DNA of 57,483 bases, taken from NCBI GenBank assembly GCA_051277005.1, contig JBNMPS010000003.1, forward strand, positions 1-57,483. The letters are read 5' to 3'. This stretch comes from Dasania sp051277005. Its GTDB lineage: Bacteria > Pseudomonadota > Gammaproteobacteria > Pseudomonadales > Dasaniaceae. Shown one piece after another: positions 26,637-38,098 of the stretch (its first letter is position 1; each line of letters begins with the position of its first letter). Below the pieces are notes generated by a model. That model had not been told where the DNA came from, made no database searches, and was given only the letters and a program-made list of their open reading frames with translations. The translations under genes and the position numbers were made by a program.

Positions 26637-27230
26637 ATGAGTAGCGCTCAACAGGCTGACCAGCAACTCGTTAAACGAGTGCAGCAAGGTGACAAGAGGG
26701 CCTTTGATTTATTGGTGATGAAATACCAGCATAAAATCTTTGGTTTGATCTCTAGATATATCCGTGATCATTCGGAGATACAGGACGTAGCGCAAGAAGC
26801 GTTTATCAAAGCGTATCGTGCATTACCCAATTTTAGAGGGGATAGTGCGTTTTATACATGGCTATATCGTATTGCTATTAATACCGCAAAAAACCATTTA
26901 GTGTCTCGTGGTCGCAGGCCTCCTAGCGCCGATATTGATGTCGAAGATGCGGAGTACTTTGAGGGTGATTCTCCTCTAAAAGACATTGAGAATCCTGAAA
27001 ATGCGCTATTCGGTACTGAGTTAAAGGCGGTACTTGATCGCGCCCTTGAGGCGCTGCCTGGCGATTTGCGAGCTGCTTTAACTTTAAGGGAATTAGAAGA
27101 TTTAAGTTACGAAGATATCGCTGATGTCATGGGCTGCCCGGTGGGCACAGTAAGATCTAGAATATTTAGAGCCAGGGAGGCGGTAGATAAGCAGGTAAGG
27201 GCGCAAATGGACGGTTTGCAGATTGCCTAA
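26637..27230 (+). CDS. rpoE: RNA polymerase sigma factor RpoE (AlgU)
   Basis: This is a 197-residue ECF sigma factor for envelope stress. Region 2 (FDLLVMKYQHKIFGLI and DVAQEAFIKAYRAL, FRGDSAFYTWLYRIA) and region 4 (LEDLSYEDIADVMGCPVGTVRSRIFRARE, cited as YEDIADVMGCPVGTV) are both complete. It recognises GGAACTT-type promoters, one of which lies in front of this gene. It is followed by its anti-sigma factor and the two accessory regulators in the usual order. Confidence 0.97.
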   Translation: MSSAQQADQQLVKRVQQGDKRAFDLLVMKYQHKIFGLISRYIRDHSEIQDVAQEAFIKAYRALPNFRGDSAFYTWLYRIAINTAKNHLVSRGRRPPSADIDVEDAEYFEGDSPLKDIENPENALFGTELKAVLDRALEALPGDLRAALTLRELEDLSYEDIADVMGCPVGTVRSRIFRAREAVDKQVRAQMDGLQIA

Positions 27231-27321
27231 CAGGAATGGCGAGCAGACATAAACGGAACTGTGATTTTTGAATCATGATGTATGAATCAGATACAACCAA
27301 ATTGAGTATAGAGGTAGCTTT

Positions 27322-27945
27322 ATGAGTGAGCAGTTACGAGAGGCTTTATCGGCCCTTAAAGACGGTGAAGCAGATGAGCTGGAGTTAAGGCGCTTACTAA
27401 AACAAAGTGAGAGCCAGGAGATAGGCCAGCAATGGCAAATGATGCACCATGTTTCAGAGGCTGTTGCTGGGCGAGCACCGCAGTTTACGCAGTGGGATAT
27501 TAGTGGCAGCGTTGCTGCTGCTATTGAGCAGGAATCTGCTTATGAAGCGCCTGAGTCAGAGCCGTTGCAAGCTCGAAAAGAGTCTTTTTGGTTAAAGCCT
27601 GTTGCGGGTTTTGCCGTTGCGGCTTCGGTTGCCGTTGCGGTGGTGCTGGGTACACAAACTTTAACCGCTACTCAAACAGGTATTACTGGCAATCCCGCTG
27701 TTGCTTCTAGTCGAGTGTATCCAGCGACCGTTAGTGGCCGTAGTTTGGGTTCGGTTAACGTTAGCGCTACTATTTCCAATGCTTCAGCGCCAGGCACAGG
27801 CTTATCCCGTGCTGTGTTAATGGGTGACTTGGCAGCGGAGCAGCGCTTAAACCGATACATGCTCCAGCACACCGAGCAGTCTTCTCTCAATAATGGTCAA
27901 GGTATGATTAACTTTGCTCGTGTTGCAAGCTTCGAGGTTGAATAA
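27322..27945 (+). CDS. rseA: anti-sigma-E factor RseA (MucA)
   Basis: This 207-residue single-pass inner-membrane protein has a cytoplasmic sigma-binding domain at 1-90 (LREALSALKDGEADELELRRLL), one TM segment near 95-113 (PVAGFAVAASVAVAVVLG) and a periplasmic tail. It holds RpoE inactive until regulated proteolysis by DegS- and RseP-type proteases. The periplasmic tail ends in an FEVE-like hydrophilic end rather than an obvious C-terminal YVF-type signal. It is followed by rseB with no gap. Confidence 0.92.
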   Translation: MSEQLREALSALKDGEADELELRRLLKQSESQEIGQQWQMMHHVSEAVAGRAPQFTQWDISGSVAAAIEQESAYEAPESEPLQARKESFWLKPVAGFAVAASVAVAVVLGTQTLTATQTGITGNPAVASSRVYPATVSGRSLGSVNVSATISNASAPGTGLSRAVLMGDLAAEQRLNRYMLQHTEQSSLNNGQGMINFARVASFEVE

Positions 27946-28884
27946 ATGGTGTTACGCGGGCTGGCCTCAATATTTTTTTTGCTCAGTGCCTCATTGTGGG
28001 TTTATGCCGGTGAGTCGACAGACCCCAATCAATGGTTGGAGAAAATGTCTCGCAGCCATAGAGAGCTCAATTACCAAGGTTTATTCACCTATGAGCAGGC
28101 TGATACGATTCAATCAATGCGTATCTTTCATGCGCTTATTGACGGTGAAGAATACGAGAGACTAGAGCGTTTAAATAGCGGTAAAATGAACGTGATTAGG
28201 CGCGGCCATGGCCCAATGTGCATGCATGTGGGGGATAAGTTGATACACCTGCTGCAAGAGCAGTATCACGGTGACGGCGGCATTGCCCACTTTTATGATT
28301 TTTCTATTGTGGGAAAGGATAGGGTTGCTAATCGCTCTGTGGTGGAGCTGGCCATTATGCCTAGAGATGAGCACCGTTTTGGTCACCGTTTATCGTTGGA
28401 TGAAGGGACAGGTATACTCTTACGGGCGGTTCAATACAGCACCGAAAACAAAGTGCTGGAGCGTTTTCAGTTTGTTGATGTCACCTTGGATAGCCCATTG
28501 TCGATGGCAGATTTTCAGGGCCAGGCTAATCATCAGCAAGTGAGGCACATAGAACCTGAGCTTGGCAAAGTCCTTCAATATGGCTGGCGTGTTTCTTGGG
28601 TGCCTGGCGGCTTTAAAGCAAGCCCGCAAGCGCCTCAAAAGCAGCAGGCTATTATTGAAAGCCAAATCTATACCGATGGCTTGGCGGTTTTCTCGGTATT
28701 TGTGGAGCGGCATGATCCCAATAGTCCCGCAGCGGGTATTCAGGGTAGGGCGCAGCGTGGTGCGACGATGGCTTATTCCAGAGCTTTCCAGCTTAATGGT
28801 GAGCCTTATCGGGTAACGGTTGTTGGTGAAATCCCGCAAACAACGGCAGAGCGTATTGCCGCTTCCATTGTTTCGTCTAGCTAG
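27946..28884 (+). CDS. rseB: periplasmic sigma-E regulator RseB (MucB)
   Basis: This 312-residue periplasmic protein has a signal peptide (LASIFFLLSASLWVYA) and the two-domain MucB/RseB form: an LolA-like N-terminal domain (WLEKMSRSHRELNYQGLFTY, cited as RELNYQGLF) and a smaller C-terminal domain. It binds RseA, protects it from cleavage, and senses mislocalised lipopolysaccharide or lipoproteins. Its start codon abuts the rseA stop, so the two are coupled. Confidence 0.94.
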   Translation: MVLRGLASIFFLLSASLWVYAGESTDPNQWLEKMSRSHRELNYQGLFTYEQADTIQSMRIFHALIDGEEYERLERLNSGKMNVIRRGHGPMCMHVGDKLIHLLQEQYHGDGGIAHFYDFSIVGKDRVANRSVVELAIMPRDEHRFGHRLSLDEGTGILLRAVQYSTENKVLERFQFVDVTLDSPLSMADFQGQANHQQVRHIEPELGKVLQYGWRVSWVPGGFKASPQAPQKQQAIIESQIYTDGLAVFSVFVERHDPNSPAAGIQGRAQRGATMAYSRAFQLNGEPYRVTVVGEIPQTTAERIAASIVSSS

Positions 28885-28939
28885 CGCTTTGATTAATGGC
28901 TGGTCGGCGCATTCTTTACGTTAATTTCAGGTTGATGGC

Positions 28940-29410
28940 ATGCTCACAGAGGTAGGCAGAGTTGTTGCGGTAGAGTCCGATGGCCTTTGGGTTGAGACGG
29001 TGCAAAAGTCTACTTGTAACAGCTGTTCGGCCCAAAAGGGTTGCGGCTATGGTTTGTTAAATGAAACGGCCCACCAGCGTCGCAATCAGCTAAAAGTCAC
29101 TGCTGATCAGGCGCCTGAAGGTGGCTTTAAGGTGAATGATGTTGTGCAGTTAGAGTTGCCTGAGCATTTGTTAGTGCGGGGGGCTTTGATGGTTTACCTG
29201 CTGCCGTTGGTTGTTATGCTGGCGTGTGCGACGGTCTCTACTCTGTTCTTTGTTGTTGAGGGCTATATTGTGCTCGCGGCAGCTGCCGGTTTGCTGGCTG
29301 GCTTTGTGGGGGTTGCAGATTTATCTCGTAGAGCTCAGGCCGGTGTGCAGGCTCGGGCGGTGTTAAGTCCTGTCGCTGAGGCGCTTGAGCAGTGCATACA
29401 AGTCCCCTAA
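28940..29410 (+). CDS. rseC: sigma-E regulator RseC (MucC)
   Basis: This 156-residue membrane protein has an N-terminal cysteine cluster (CNSCSAQKGCG, residues about 26-36) and two adjacent TM helices (about 80-125), the RseC/MucC form. It modulates sigma-E activity and is related to proteins linked with electron transfer to SoxR. It closes the rpoE operon. No degP/mucD gene follows; lepA comes next, as in E. coli. Confidence 0.93.
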   Translation: MLTEVGRVVAVESDGLWVETVQKSTCNSCSAQKGCGYGLLNETAHQRRNQLKVTADQAPEGGFKVNDVVQLELPEHLLVRGALMVYLLPLVVMLACATVSTLFFVVEGYIVLAAAAGLLAGFVGVADLSRRAQAGVQARAVLSPVAEALEQCIQVP

Positions 29411-29554
29411 TAAAACGGCTTTCTCATAGCTAGATTACCCCCTTTACTGTAAAATTCCGCGCTTATTATTAATTAACTGTATTTTGCCAGCCCTCATCAT
29501 TGCTTAGGTTGGCGATATATTTTCTGTTGTTGCAGTTTTAAAATGGTTTAGCGA

Positions 29555-31354
<1,800 letters not shown>

Positions 31355-31394
31355 ATCAACTAATAACTAAATAATAATGATTGGATTGTAAGTA

Positions 31395-32450
31395 ATGGTT
31401 AATAACCTGTTGTTTGTTGTTTCTGGTGTGAGTTTGGTGTTGTGGTTTTTGCAAGAAAAGTTTGCAAGGCCGCAAATTCAATCTCAGCTTAATCAATGCA
31501 TCCAGAGCAAACAAAACCTTTCGGCAGATGAATTGTTGGTGAAAACGGTTCCGGAATGGTCAGAGTGGCTTTATAGGGCTACATTCGTTATGTGGCTTGC
31601 TTGGGTGGCATCTATATTCTTAATCAAGGATGGTGATTTCTCTCTGGTGCTCGTTTGGCTGACGTTGTTTAGTGGCGTGGTATATACCATTGATCATTTC
31701 TTGTTTGCCAATGCTAGGCATGCCTTTATTGAAGGGCAAGCGGTAACCGATTATTTAGCGAAATACGTTGCAGAACAAAAAGAGTTGTTGTTGAGCAATT
31801 TTGGTCGGGAATTGATTTTAGCAGAATATGCTAAATCCTTTTTCCCTGTTCTATTGGTAGTGGTGGTTTTGCGGTCTTTTATTGTTGAACCCTTTCAAAT
31901 ACCGTCAGCGTCAATGGTGCCTACTTTAAAAGTGGGTGATTATATTTTGGTGAACAAATTTAACTATGGTATTCGCTTGCCTGTGCTGGGTACCAAAATT
32001 GTTGAAATAAACGAGCCGCAACGTGGTGATGTGATGGTGTTTTTCCCACCTAATGATAGCCGTTATTTTATTAAGCGAGTGGTGGGGCTACCGGGTGATA
32101 GTGTTGTTTATCGAGACAAGCAGTTAACCATTAATGGTAAAACTATCACTCAGGCGTTTAAGGCGGAGCTCATTGAGTCGAGTAAGAGAGTACGCTTGTA
32201 TGACGAGGCGCTAGGTGATGAGTCACACACTATTCATAATACGCCAGCTTATAATCGCGGTGATTATTCCATAACGGTGCCAGAAGGGCATTATTTTATG
32301 ATGGGTGATAATCGTGATAACAGTAGTGATAGCCGAGTATGGGGCCCTGTGCCTGAGGCTAATATTGTCGGTAAGGCTTTTGCTAAGTGGATGTTTTGGC
32401 CTTCTATAACCCAGTTACCCAGTTTTAAACGTGCTGGTGTGATTCAATAG
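31395..32450 (+). CDS. lepB: signal peptidase I
   Basis: This is a 351-residue inner-membrane leader peptidase. It has TM segments near 4-20 and 62-100, then a third hydrophobic segment before the catalytic domain. The catalytic dyad is Ser173 in PSASMVPTL and Lys227 in YFIKRVVGLPGD, and the MGDNRDNSSDSRVWG box is complete. It removes signal peptides from exported proteins. It is slightly longer than E. coli LepB owing to a longer N-terminal membrane part. Confidence 0.96.
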   Translation: MVNNLLFVVSGVSLVLWFLQEKFARPQIQSQLNQCIQSKQNLSADELLVKTVPEWSEWLYRATFVMWLAWVASIFLIKDGDFSLVLVWLTLFSGVVYTIDHFLFANARHAFIEGQAVTDYLAKYVAEQKELLLSNFGRELILAEYAKSFFPVLLVVVVLRSFIVEPFQIPSASMVPTLKVGDYILVNKFNYGIRLPVLGTKIVEINEPQRGDVMVFFPPNDSRYFIKRVVGLPGDSVVYRDKQLTINGKTITQAFKAELIESSKRVRLYDEALGDESHTIHNTPAYNRGDYSITVPEGHYFMMGDNRDNSSDSRVWGPVPEANIVGKAFAKWMFWPSITQLPSFKRAGVIQ

Positions 32451-32512
32451 CCGCAGGTAATTTGAGTAATAAGCGCTAACATTTAATTAGAACAAAAAAG
32501 CGGAGAGAGAGT

Positions 32513-32890
32513 ATGAATACCCCAGTGCGTCAACGAGGTTTGTCGGGTTTAAGTGTTTTAGTTATTTTAATGTTGATCGGTTTTTTTACGACAGCCATTA
32601 TAAAGCTGCTACCTATTTACGTGGAGTCTTGGACCATTAAAAGTGTATTAACGGCCGTTGTGGAAGACGATACTATTGGTTTGAGCCCCGGAGAAATCAG
32701 AAGTAAAATTGGGCGGCAATTTAATATGAACCAAGTGACAGCGTTAAATCCTAGAGATGTCATTATTAAACGTGAAAAAGGTGGAAAAATATCGATCAAT
32801 GCTAATTATGAAAAGCGTGTGAACTTTATGCAGAACGTCGACTTAATGGTTAAGTTTGATAAGTTTATGTTTGAAGTCCAGGGTAAATAA
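32513..32890 (+). CDS. DUF4845 family membrane protein
   Basis: This 125-residue protein has one N-terminal TM helix preceded by RQRG (GLSVLVILMLIGFFTTAI, residues 10-27), a pilin-like start, and a small soluble domain outside. It corresponds to the DUF4845 proteins regularly found between lepB and rnc in gammaproteobacteria. The function is unknown. A strong GGAGAGAG ribosome site precedes the ATG, and rnc follows six bases after the stop. Confidence 0.85.
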   Translation: MNTPVRQRGLSGLSVLVILMLIGFFTTAIIKLLPIYVESWTIKSVLTAVVEDDTIGLSPGEIRSKIGRQFNMNQVTALNPRDVIIKREKGGKISINANYEKRVNFMQNVDLMVKFDKFMFEVQGK

Positions 32891-32896
32891 AGACTA

Positions 32897-33565
32897 GTGG
32901 CCACGTATTCAAGATTATTTTCTAAGCTGGGTTATGAGTTCAAAAATATTGAGCTTATAGAGCTAGCGTTAAGCCACCGCAGCGTCGGTGCAAAGAACAA
33001 TGAGCGATTGGAGTTTATTGGTGATTCTCTGGTGAATTTATTCATGGCTGAGGCGTTATTCAAACAGTTCCATGAGGCTAATGAAGGCGATTTAAGCCAA
33101 ATGCGTTCGCAGCTTGTTAAAGGTAAAACCCTGGCAGAAATTGCGAGAGAGTTTGAGCTGGGCGATCACCTAAAGTTGGGCCAGGGTGAAATGAAAAGTG
33201 GCGGTTTTCGAAGAGAATCAATCCTAGCCGATACCGTCGAGGCTATTATTGGTGCTATGTATTTAGATTCAAATATGGATAGCTGTAAACAAGTAGTTCT
33301 AACGTGGTATCAGAGTCGTGGGGGGTGGATTGGGGGCCCCAAAACTCACCAACATGCAAAAACAAAATTACAGGAATTGTTACAGGCGAGAAAAAAACCG
33401 CTACCAAAGTATCGCTTGGTTGATACTCAGGGTGATGACCACCAGCAGTTTTTCACTGTTGCCTGTGATATAGCAGGTTGCCCCTCTTTTACTGGCGAAG
33501 GTAGCAACCGTAGAAGTGCAGAGCAGGCCGCGGCGGCCAGTGCTCTTGCTGTACTAGAGCCTTAA
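32897..33565 (+). CDS. rnc: ribonuclease III
   Basis: This 222-residue double-strand-specific endoribonuclease processes rRNA and regulatory RNAs. The catalytic domain signature ERLEFIGDSLVNLFMAE, cited as RLEFIGDS, supplies the acidic residues, followed by DTVEAIIGAMYLD. The C-terminal double-stranded-RNA-binding domain starts near residue 152 (TKLQELLQARKKPLPKY). The start is GTG. The order rnc-era-recO is conserved across proteobacteria. Confidence 0.97.
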   Translation: MATYSRLFSKLGYEFKNIELIELALSHRSVGAKNNERLEFIGDSLVNLFMAEALFKQFHEANEGDLSQMRSQLVKGKTLAEIAREFELGDHLKLGQGEMKSGGFRRESILADTVEAIIGAMYLDSNMDSCKQVVLTWYQSRGGWIGGPKTHQHAKTKLQELLQARKKPLPKYRLVDTQGDDHQQFFTVACDIAGCPSFTGEGSNRRSAEQAAAASALAVLEP

Positions 33566-33631
33566 CAAGATTCTTAACTACAGTCTTAGCTGTAATCTTA
33601 ACTACAGCCGTTATCTAATAGGTTTAAAAGT

Positions 33632-34534
33632 ATGAGTGAAACACGTTGCGGTTATGTGGCGATCGTTGGCAGGCCCAATGTGGGTAAATCTACATTGCTA
33701 AACCATTTGCTGGGTCAAAAAATCAGTATCACCTCTCGTAAGCCGCAAACCACGCGCCATAGAGTAATGGGTATAAAAACAGAGAATAGTGTACAGGCTA
33801 TTTTTGTTGATACTCCGGGACTGCATCAGAATGAAGACTCAGATAAAGCTATTAACCGTTATATGAACCGTGCCGCTAGTACGGCGATTAGAGATGTTGA
33901 TCTTGTTGTTTTTGTCGTCGATAAAGGCAAGTGGACTGATACCGATGAGTGGATTCTAGAGCAAGTTAAACGTGCTCACTGCCCGGTGATTTTAGCCGTG
34001 AATAAAGTTGATCAATTAGAGGATAAGTCCAGCTTATTTCCCTTTTTGAAAGAAGTAGAGCAGAAGATGGATTTTGCTGAAATCATTCCTCTGTCAGCGT
34101 TGAAAGAGACTAACTTAGATGTATTAGACAATTGCATTAATACCCGTCTACCCAAAGGTGATTGGTTTTTTGATGAAGACCAAATCACTGACAGAAGTTC
34201 ACGTTTTATGGCAGCAGAATTGGTACGTGAAAAGATTATGCGTCAGTTAGGTGCGGAAGTGCCTTATGAAGTTACGGTTGAAATTGAAGAGTTTAGTGAT
34301 AGCGGTAAGAGTCTTCATATTGGTGCGTTGATTTTAGTTGAGCGTGAAGGGCAAAAACGGATAGTAATTGGTGATAAAGGCAGCCGGCTGCGTCTAATTG
34401 GCCAAGAAGCCCGACTTGATATGGAAAAAATGTTTGAGCGTAAAGTAATGCTCAAACTGTGGGTTAAAGTTAAATCGGGTTGGTCGGATGATGAGCGAGC
34501 TTTACGTAGTCTTGGCTACAATGATTTTGACTAA
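33632..34534 (+). CDS. era: GTPase Era
   Basis: This 300-residue ribosome-assembly GTPase has an N-terminal G domain (GRPNVGKSTLLNH, DTPGLHQ, NKVDQ) and a C-terminal KH domain (GQKRIVIGDKGSRLRLIG, cited as IVIGDKGSRL) that binds the 3' end of 16S rRNA. Length and motifs are standard. It lies 66 bases after rnc. Confidence 0.97.
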   Translation: MSETRCGYVAIVGRPNVGKSTLLNHLLGQKISITSRKPQTTRHRVMGIKTENSVQAIFVDTPGLHQNEDSDKAINRYMNRAASTAIRDVDLVVFVVDKGKWTDTDEWILEQVKRAHCPVILAVNKVDQLEDKSSLFPFLKEVEQKMDFAEIIPLSALKETNLDVLDNCINTRLPKGDWFFDEDQITDRSSRFMAAELVREKIMRQLGAEVPYEVTVEIEEFSDSGKSLHIGALILVEREGQKRIVIGDKGSRLRLIGQEARLDMEKMFERKVMLKLWVKVKSGWSDDERALRSLGYNDFD

Positions 34535-34609
34535 ATTAAAGTTATTGTAAGCAATTAATGTGAAGCCGCAACTTAATGAAAATAATAATAACTTAACAAG
34601 AACAAATTA

Positions 34610-35317
34610 ATGCGTGTCGAGCTGCAGCCTGCCTATGTGATCCATAGCCGTCAATATCGTGATAGCAGCTTGATAGTCGACTTTATTACCCCTGAGCACG
34701 GAAGAGTTAGTGTCGTGGTCAGAGGCGTTAGAGCGTCTAGTAAATCAGCGAAGCAAAAGCGTAGTTTGGTGCAACCATTTTCCCCTTTAATTATTTCCTG
34801 GGGAGGTAGGGGTGAGCTCAAAACGCTGTTTCATATAGAGGCCGGCCCTGGTTTGATAAGTTTACATGGCGATAGATTATTTAGTGCCTTGTACCTCAAT
34901 GAGTTGCTCAGTCGCTTAGTTAAGTCCGAAGAAGATAGCGTTGAACTCTATAGTCTATATCAGGCTGCATTAGCCGAGTTGTCGAGTGATCAGCCTTTAG
35001 AAAGGGTGCTTCGCCAATTTGAGCTTAAATTACTTATGCTGTTAGGTTATGGGTTGAGCTTAGGTATAGAGATAGACTCTGGTAATGAGATTTCTATAGC
35101 AAGCTATTATCAGTTTATCCCGGGTTTAGGGTTTAAACGGTATCACGGTGACATTATGCATAAAGATATATTCAAGGGTGAAGATTTATTGAGTCTGTCA
35201 GTGGGTGATTTTAACGGCGCCTCGTTGGCTTCAGCCAAGCGACTTTGCCGTTTGGCTTTGGCCTATCACTTAGGGGGTAGACCCTTAAAGAGTCGATCAC
35301 TCTTCTCGAAGCCATAA
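34610..35317 (+). CDS. recO: DNA repair protein RecO
   Basis: This 235-residue RecO has an N-terminal OB fold (AYVIHSRQYRDSSLIVDFIT and HGRVSVVVRGVR) and a helical C-terminal half. It loads RecA onto SSB-coated single-stranded DNA with RecR. In most gammaproteobacteria pdxJ follows recO, but here the next gene is acpS, with only a 65-base gap to its ATG. Confidence 0.93.
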   Translation: MRVELQPAYVIHSRQYRDSSLIVDFITPEHGRVSVVVRGVRASSKSAKQKRSLVQPFSPLIISWGGRGELKTLFHIEAGPGLISLHGDRLFSALYLNELLSRLVKSEEDSVELYSLYQAALAELSSDQPLERVLRQFELKLLMLLGYGLSLGIEIDSGNEISIASYYQFIPGLGFKRYHGDIMHKDIFKGEDLLSLSVGDFNGASLASAKRLCRLALAYHLGGRPLKSRSLFSKP

Positions 35318-35382
35318 ACCCTTTAACAATTAGTTAGTTGAATAAACCGTTAGTTGAAATAATCAGGATTGGACCCATATTA

Positions 35383-35760
35383 ATGATCATCGGTATTGGT
35401 ACAGATATGATTAAAGTTGCCCGAATTGAGGCAACTTATCAGCGCTTGGGCGATAAATTTGCACAGCGTATATTATCTCAAGGCGAATATGAAAGCTTTA
35501 AAGTTAACGCTAAACCCATGGCGCTACTGGCTAAGCGGTTTGCGGCGAAAGAAGCCGCTGGTAAAGCGCTGGGTACGGGTATAGGCCAAGGTGTTAGCTG
35601 GCAAGATATCTATATTGAACACGATAATTTGGGTGCGCCCCTGTTAAAGATGTGCGGCAAAGCTGCTGAATATGCAGAGAAAAAGGGAGTCAAAGCCATG
35701 CATGTGAGTATTAGTGACGAAGAAGATATCGCGATGGCTTTTGTGATATTGGAAGGTTAA
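35383..35760 (+). CDS. acpS: holo-[acyl carrier protein] synthase
   Basis: This 125-residue phosphopantetheinyl transferase attaches the 4'-phosphopantetheine arm to carrier proteins. It has the family start IIGIGTDMIKVARIE with the Mg-binding Asp, and RFAAKEAAGKALGTG. I begin it at ATG 35383 because family members start with MIIGIGTD; an upstream TTG at 35338 would add 15 unlike residues. It is the only such enzyme in the window and could also charge the unusual ACP encoded at 605, though that is untested. Confidence 0.95.
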   Translation: MIIGIGTDMIKVARIEATYQRLGDKFAQRILSQGEYESFKVNAKPMALLAKRFAAKEAAGKALGTGIGQGVSWQDIYIEHDNLGAPLLKMCGKAAEYAEKKGVKAMHVSISDEEDIAMAFVILEG

Positions 35761-35866
35761 TAAAAATAGTATATTTGTTATGGGTCAGTGTCTTTAACGG
35801 ATATAGTGCGGTTAAAACTTGGCAGGCAGAGCTAAGGGAATGAGCAATTAAGGAATACCGTTTAAT

Positions 35867-38098
35867 ATGGTAAAAGTACGTGAAGAATATCCGGTTAACG
35901 AAGACGGCTCCATTGATGTATCACAGTGGATTGATCGTTTGCCTGTTGACTCGGAAGTCGACAAGGATCAGTTACGCAAAGCCTGCGATTTTAGCCAATA
36001 TATTGAGCAGCAACTTACCACAGACGCCCCCAACTCCTGGGGTAAAGAATTTAGTCGTTTTCGCATTGGTATGGAAATGGCTGAAATTTTGGCTGAGCTT
36101 CACCTTGATACCGAAACATTAGTTGCCGCCATGATGTACCGCTTGGTGAGAGAGCATCAGTTAGAGTTATCTGTCGTTAGGGAAAACTTTGGTGATCGTG
36201 TGGCAAGCCTTATTGAGGGTGTCATTCGAATGGCTGCAATGAGCAAAGTCATTAGTGGTGATGCGCCGGTATTAGGGCAGGCGACGGCTCAAAAAGAAAA
36301 TATGCGAAAAATGCTTGTATCGCTAGTCGATGATGTTCGCGTGGCGTTGTTGAAATTGGCAGAGCGCACCTGTGCAATTCGTGCTGTTAAAAATAATCCA
36401 ACCAGGCGATATCACGTTGCGAGAGAAGTATTTGATATTTATGCACCTCTTGCCCATCGTTTAGGTATTGGCCATATTAAGTGGGAATTAGAAGATTTAT
36501 CGTTCAGGTATATACATGCCGAGTCCTACAAAAAGATCGCAAAGCTGCTAGATGAAAAGCGTTTAAAGAGAGAAGGCTATATCGATGAGGTGCAAGATCA
36601 GCTTACCGGTGTATTGACTAAAAATGGTATCCAGAGCGAGCTTACCGGTCGAGCCAAGCATATCTATAGTATCTGGCGAAAAATGCAGCGCAAGGGAATT
36701 GGCTTTTCACAGGTCTACGATATTCGTGCGGTAAGAGTTTTGGTGCCAGAGCTAAAAGATTGTTATGCGGCTTTAGGTTTAGTCCATGGTTTATGGCGCA
36801 ATATTGCCAATGAGTTTGATGACTATATTGCTAACCCCAAAGACAATGGTTATCGCTCATTACATACCGCGGTAATAGGGCCAGAAGGTAAAGTATTAGA
36901 GATCCAAATACGCACCTTTGAAATGCATGAAGAGTCGGAGTTTGGCGTTTGCGCGCACTGGCGATACAAAGACGCTGATCGTCACGGCGGTAATAGCTAC
37001 GAAGAAAAAATTGCTTGGTTACGTCAAGTCTTAGACTGGCATGAAGAAATTGATGGTGGCGTGGAAGAGGTTGCCAAGCGGTTTGCTAATGCACAGGATA
37101 GAGTCTATGTATTTACGCCTGACGGGCACGTCGTCAATCTGGCGCAGGATTCAACCCCTTTAGATTTTGCTTACCATGTCCATACTGAAGTGGGTCATCG
37201 CTGTCGAGGGGCTAAGGTTAATGGCCGTATTGTGCCATTAACTTATGTGCTCGAAACCGGTGAGCAGGTTGAAATTTTAACAGGTAAAGAAAATAGCCCA
37301 CGAAGAGATTGGTTGCAGCCCAGCTTGCATTATTTACAATCATCACGAGCCAGAAGTAAAGTCCAAGCTTGGTTTAGGTTGCAAGCGCGTGAAGACAATA
37401 TTGCCGCAGGCAGAGCGTTGGTTGAAAAAATCTTCAAGCGTATAGCCCTAACCAGCATGGATTATAAATCTGCGGCTAAATATTTTGGTTATCAAGCGGT
37501 AGATGATATGTATGCTGCTGTTGGTGCTGGCGATATAAATACAGCCCAAATTATTAGCGTCAGCGAGCGTTTCACTAAAAATGAAGCTGATATCCCGCCA
37601 CTGCCCACTAAAAAAGCAAGTCTTACCGGTGAGGTTAGCAATCACATCATTGTTGATGGAGTGGGTAATCTAATGACTAACTTTGCCAAGTGCTGCAAAC
37701 CTGTACCGGGTGATTTGATAGAGGGTTATGTGACGCAAGGTAGGGGAGTAAGTATCCATCAGGAAGATTGCTCTAAAATGCTACAGCTACAACATAATGA
37801 CCCTGAAAGAGTGATGCAGGTTAGCTGGGCTGATAGTAAACAATTACAAGGCTACCCCGTAGATTTGGAAGTGAGTGCGTATGATCGACAGGGTCTATTA
37901 CGAGATGTAACAACATTGTTAGCGAATGCTAAAGTCGATGTTATTACCATGCAAACTAAAACCAACAAGCAGGACCATACGGCATTAATGACGCTCACCG
38001 TTGAAATGACCAGCTTGCCGAACTTGGCTAATTTGTTACTTAAAATGAATAGCCTGCCTAATGTATTAAGTGCCAACAGAGTAAGAGAAGGTCAATAA
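35867..38098 (+). CDS. relA: GTP pyrophosphokinase RelA
   Basis: This is a 743-residue long RelA/SpoT homologue. The N-terminal hydrolase region lacks the HD pair (AAMMYRLVREH in place of a His-Asp motif), so it should be a synthetase-only RelA. The synthetase domain (YDIRAVRVLV, DNGYRSLHTAV, EIQIRT), TGS domain (VYVFTPDGHVVNLAQDSTPLDFAYH, cited as VFTPDGHVVNL), the zinc-finger CC pair near residue 608 (KCCKPVPGD) and the C-terminal ACT domain are all present. It makes (p)ppGpp at stalled ribosomes. The stop overlaps the mazG start. Confidence 0.97.
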   Translation: MVKVREEYPVNEDGSIDVSQWIDRLPVDSEVDKDQLRKACDFSQYIEQQLTTDAPNSWGKEFSRFRIGMEMAEILAELHLDTETLVAAMMYRLVREHQLELSVVRENFGDRVASLIEGVIRMAAMSKVISGDAPVLGQATAQKENMRKMLVSLVDDVRVALLKLAERTCAIRAVKNNPTRRYHVAREVFDIYAPLAHRLGIGHIKWELEDLSFRYIHAESYKKIAKLLDEKRLKREGYIDEVQDQLTGVLTKNGIQSELTGRAKHIYSIWRKMQRKGIGFSQVYDIRAVRVLVPELKDCYAALGLVHGLWRNIANEFDDYIANPKDNGYRSLHTAVIGPEGKVLEIQIRTFEMHEESEFGVCAHWRYKDADRHGGNSYEEKIAWLRQVLDWHEEIDGGVEEVAKRFANAQDRVYVFTPDGHVVNLAQDSTPLDFAYHVHTEVGHRCRGAKVNGRIVPLTYVLETGEQVEILTGKENSPRRDWLQPSLHYLQSSRARSKVQAWFRLQAREDNIAAGRALVEKIFKRIALTSMDYKSAAKYFGYQAVDDMYAAVGAGDINTAQIISVSERFTKNEADIPPLPTKKASLTGEVSNHIIVDGVGNLMTNFAKCCKPVPGDLIEGYVTQGRGVSIHQEDCSKMLQLQHNDPERVMQVSWADSKQLQGYPVDLEVSAYDRQGLLRDVTTLLANAKVDVITMQTKTNKQDHTALMTLTVEMTSLPNLANLLLKMNSLPNVLSANRVREGQ

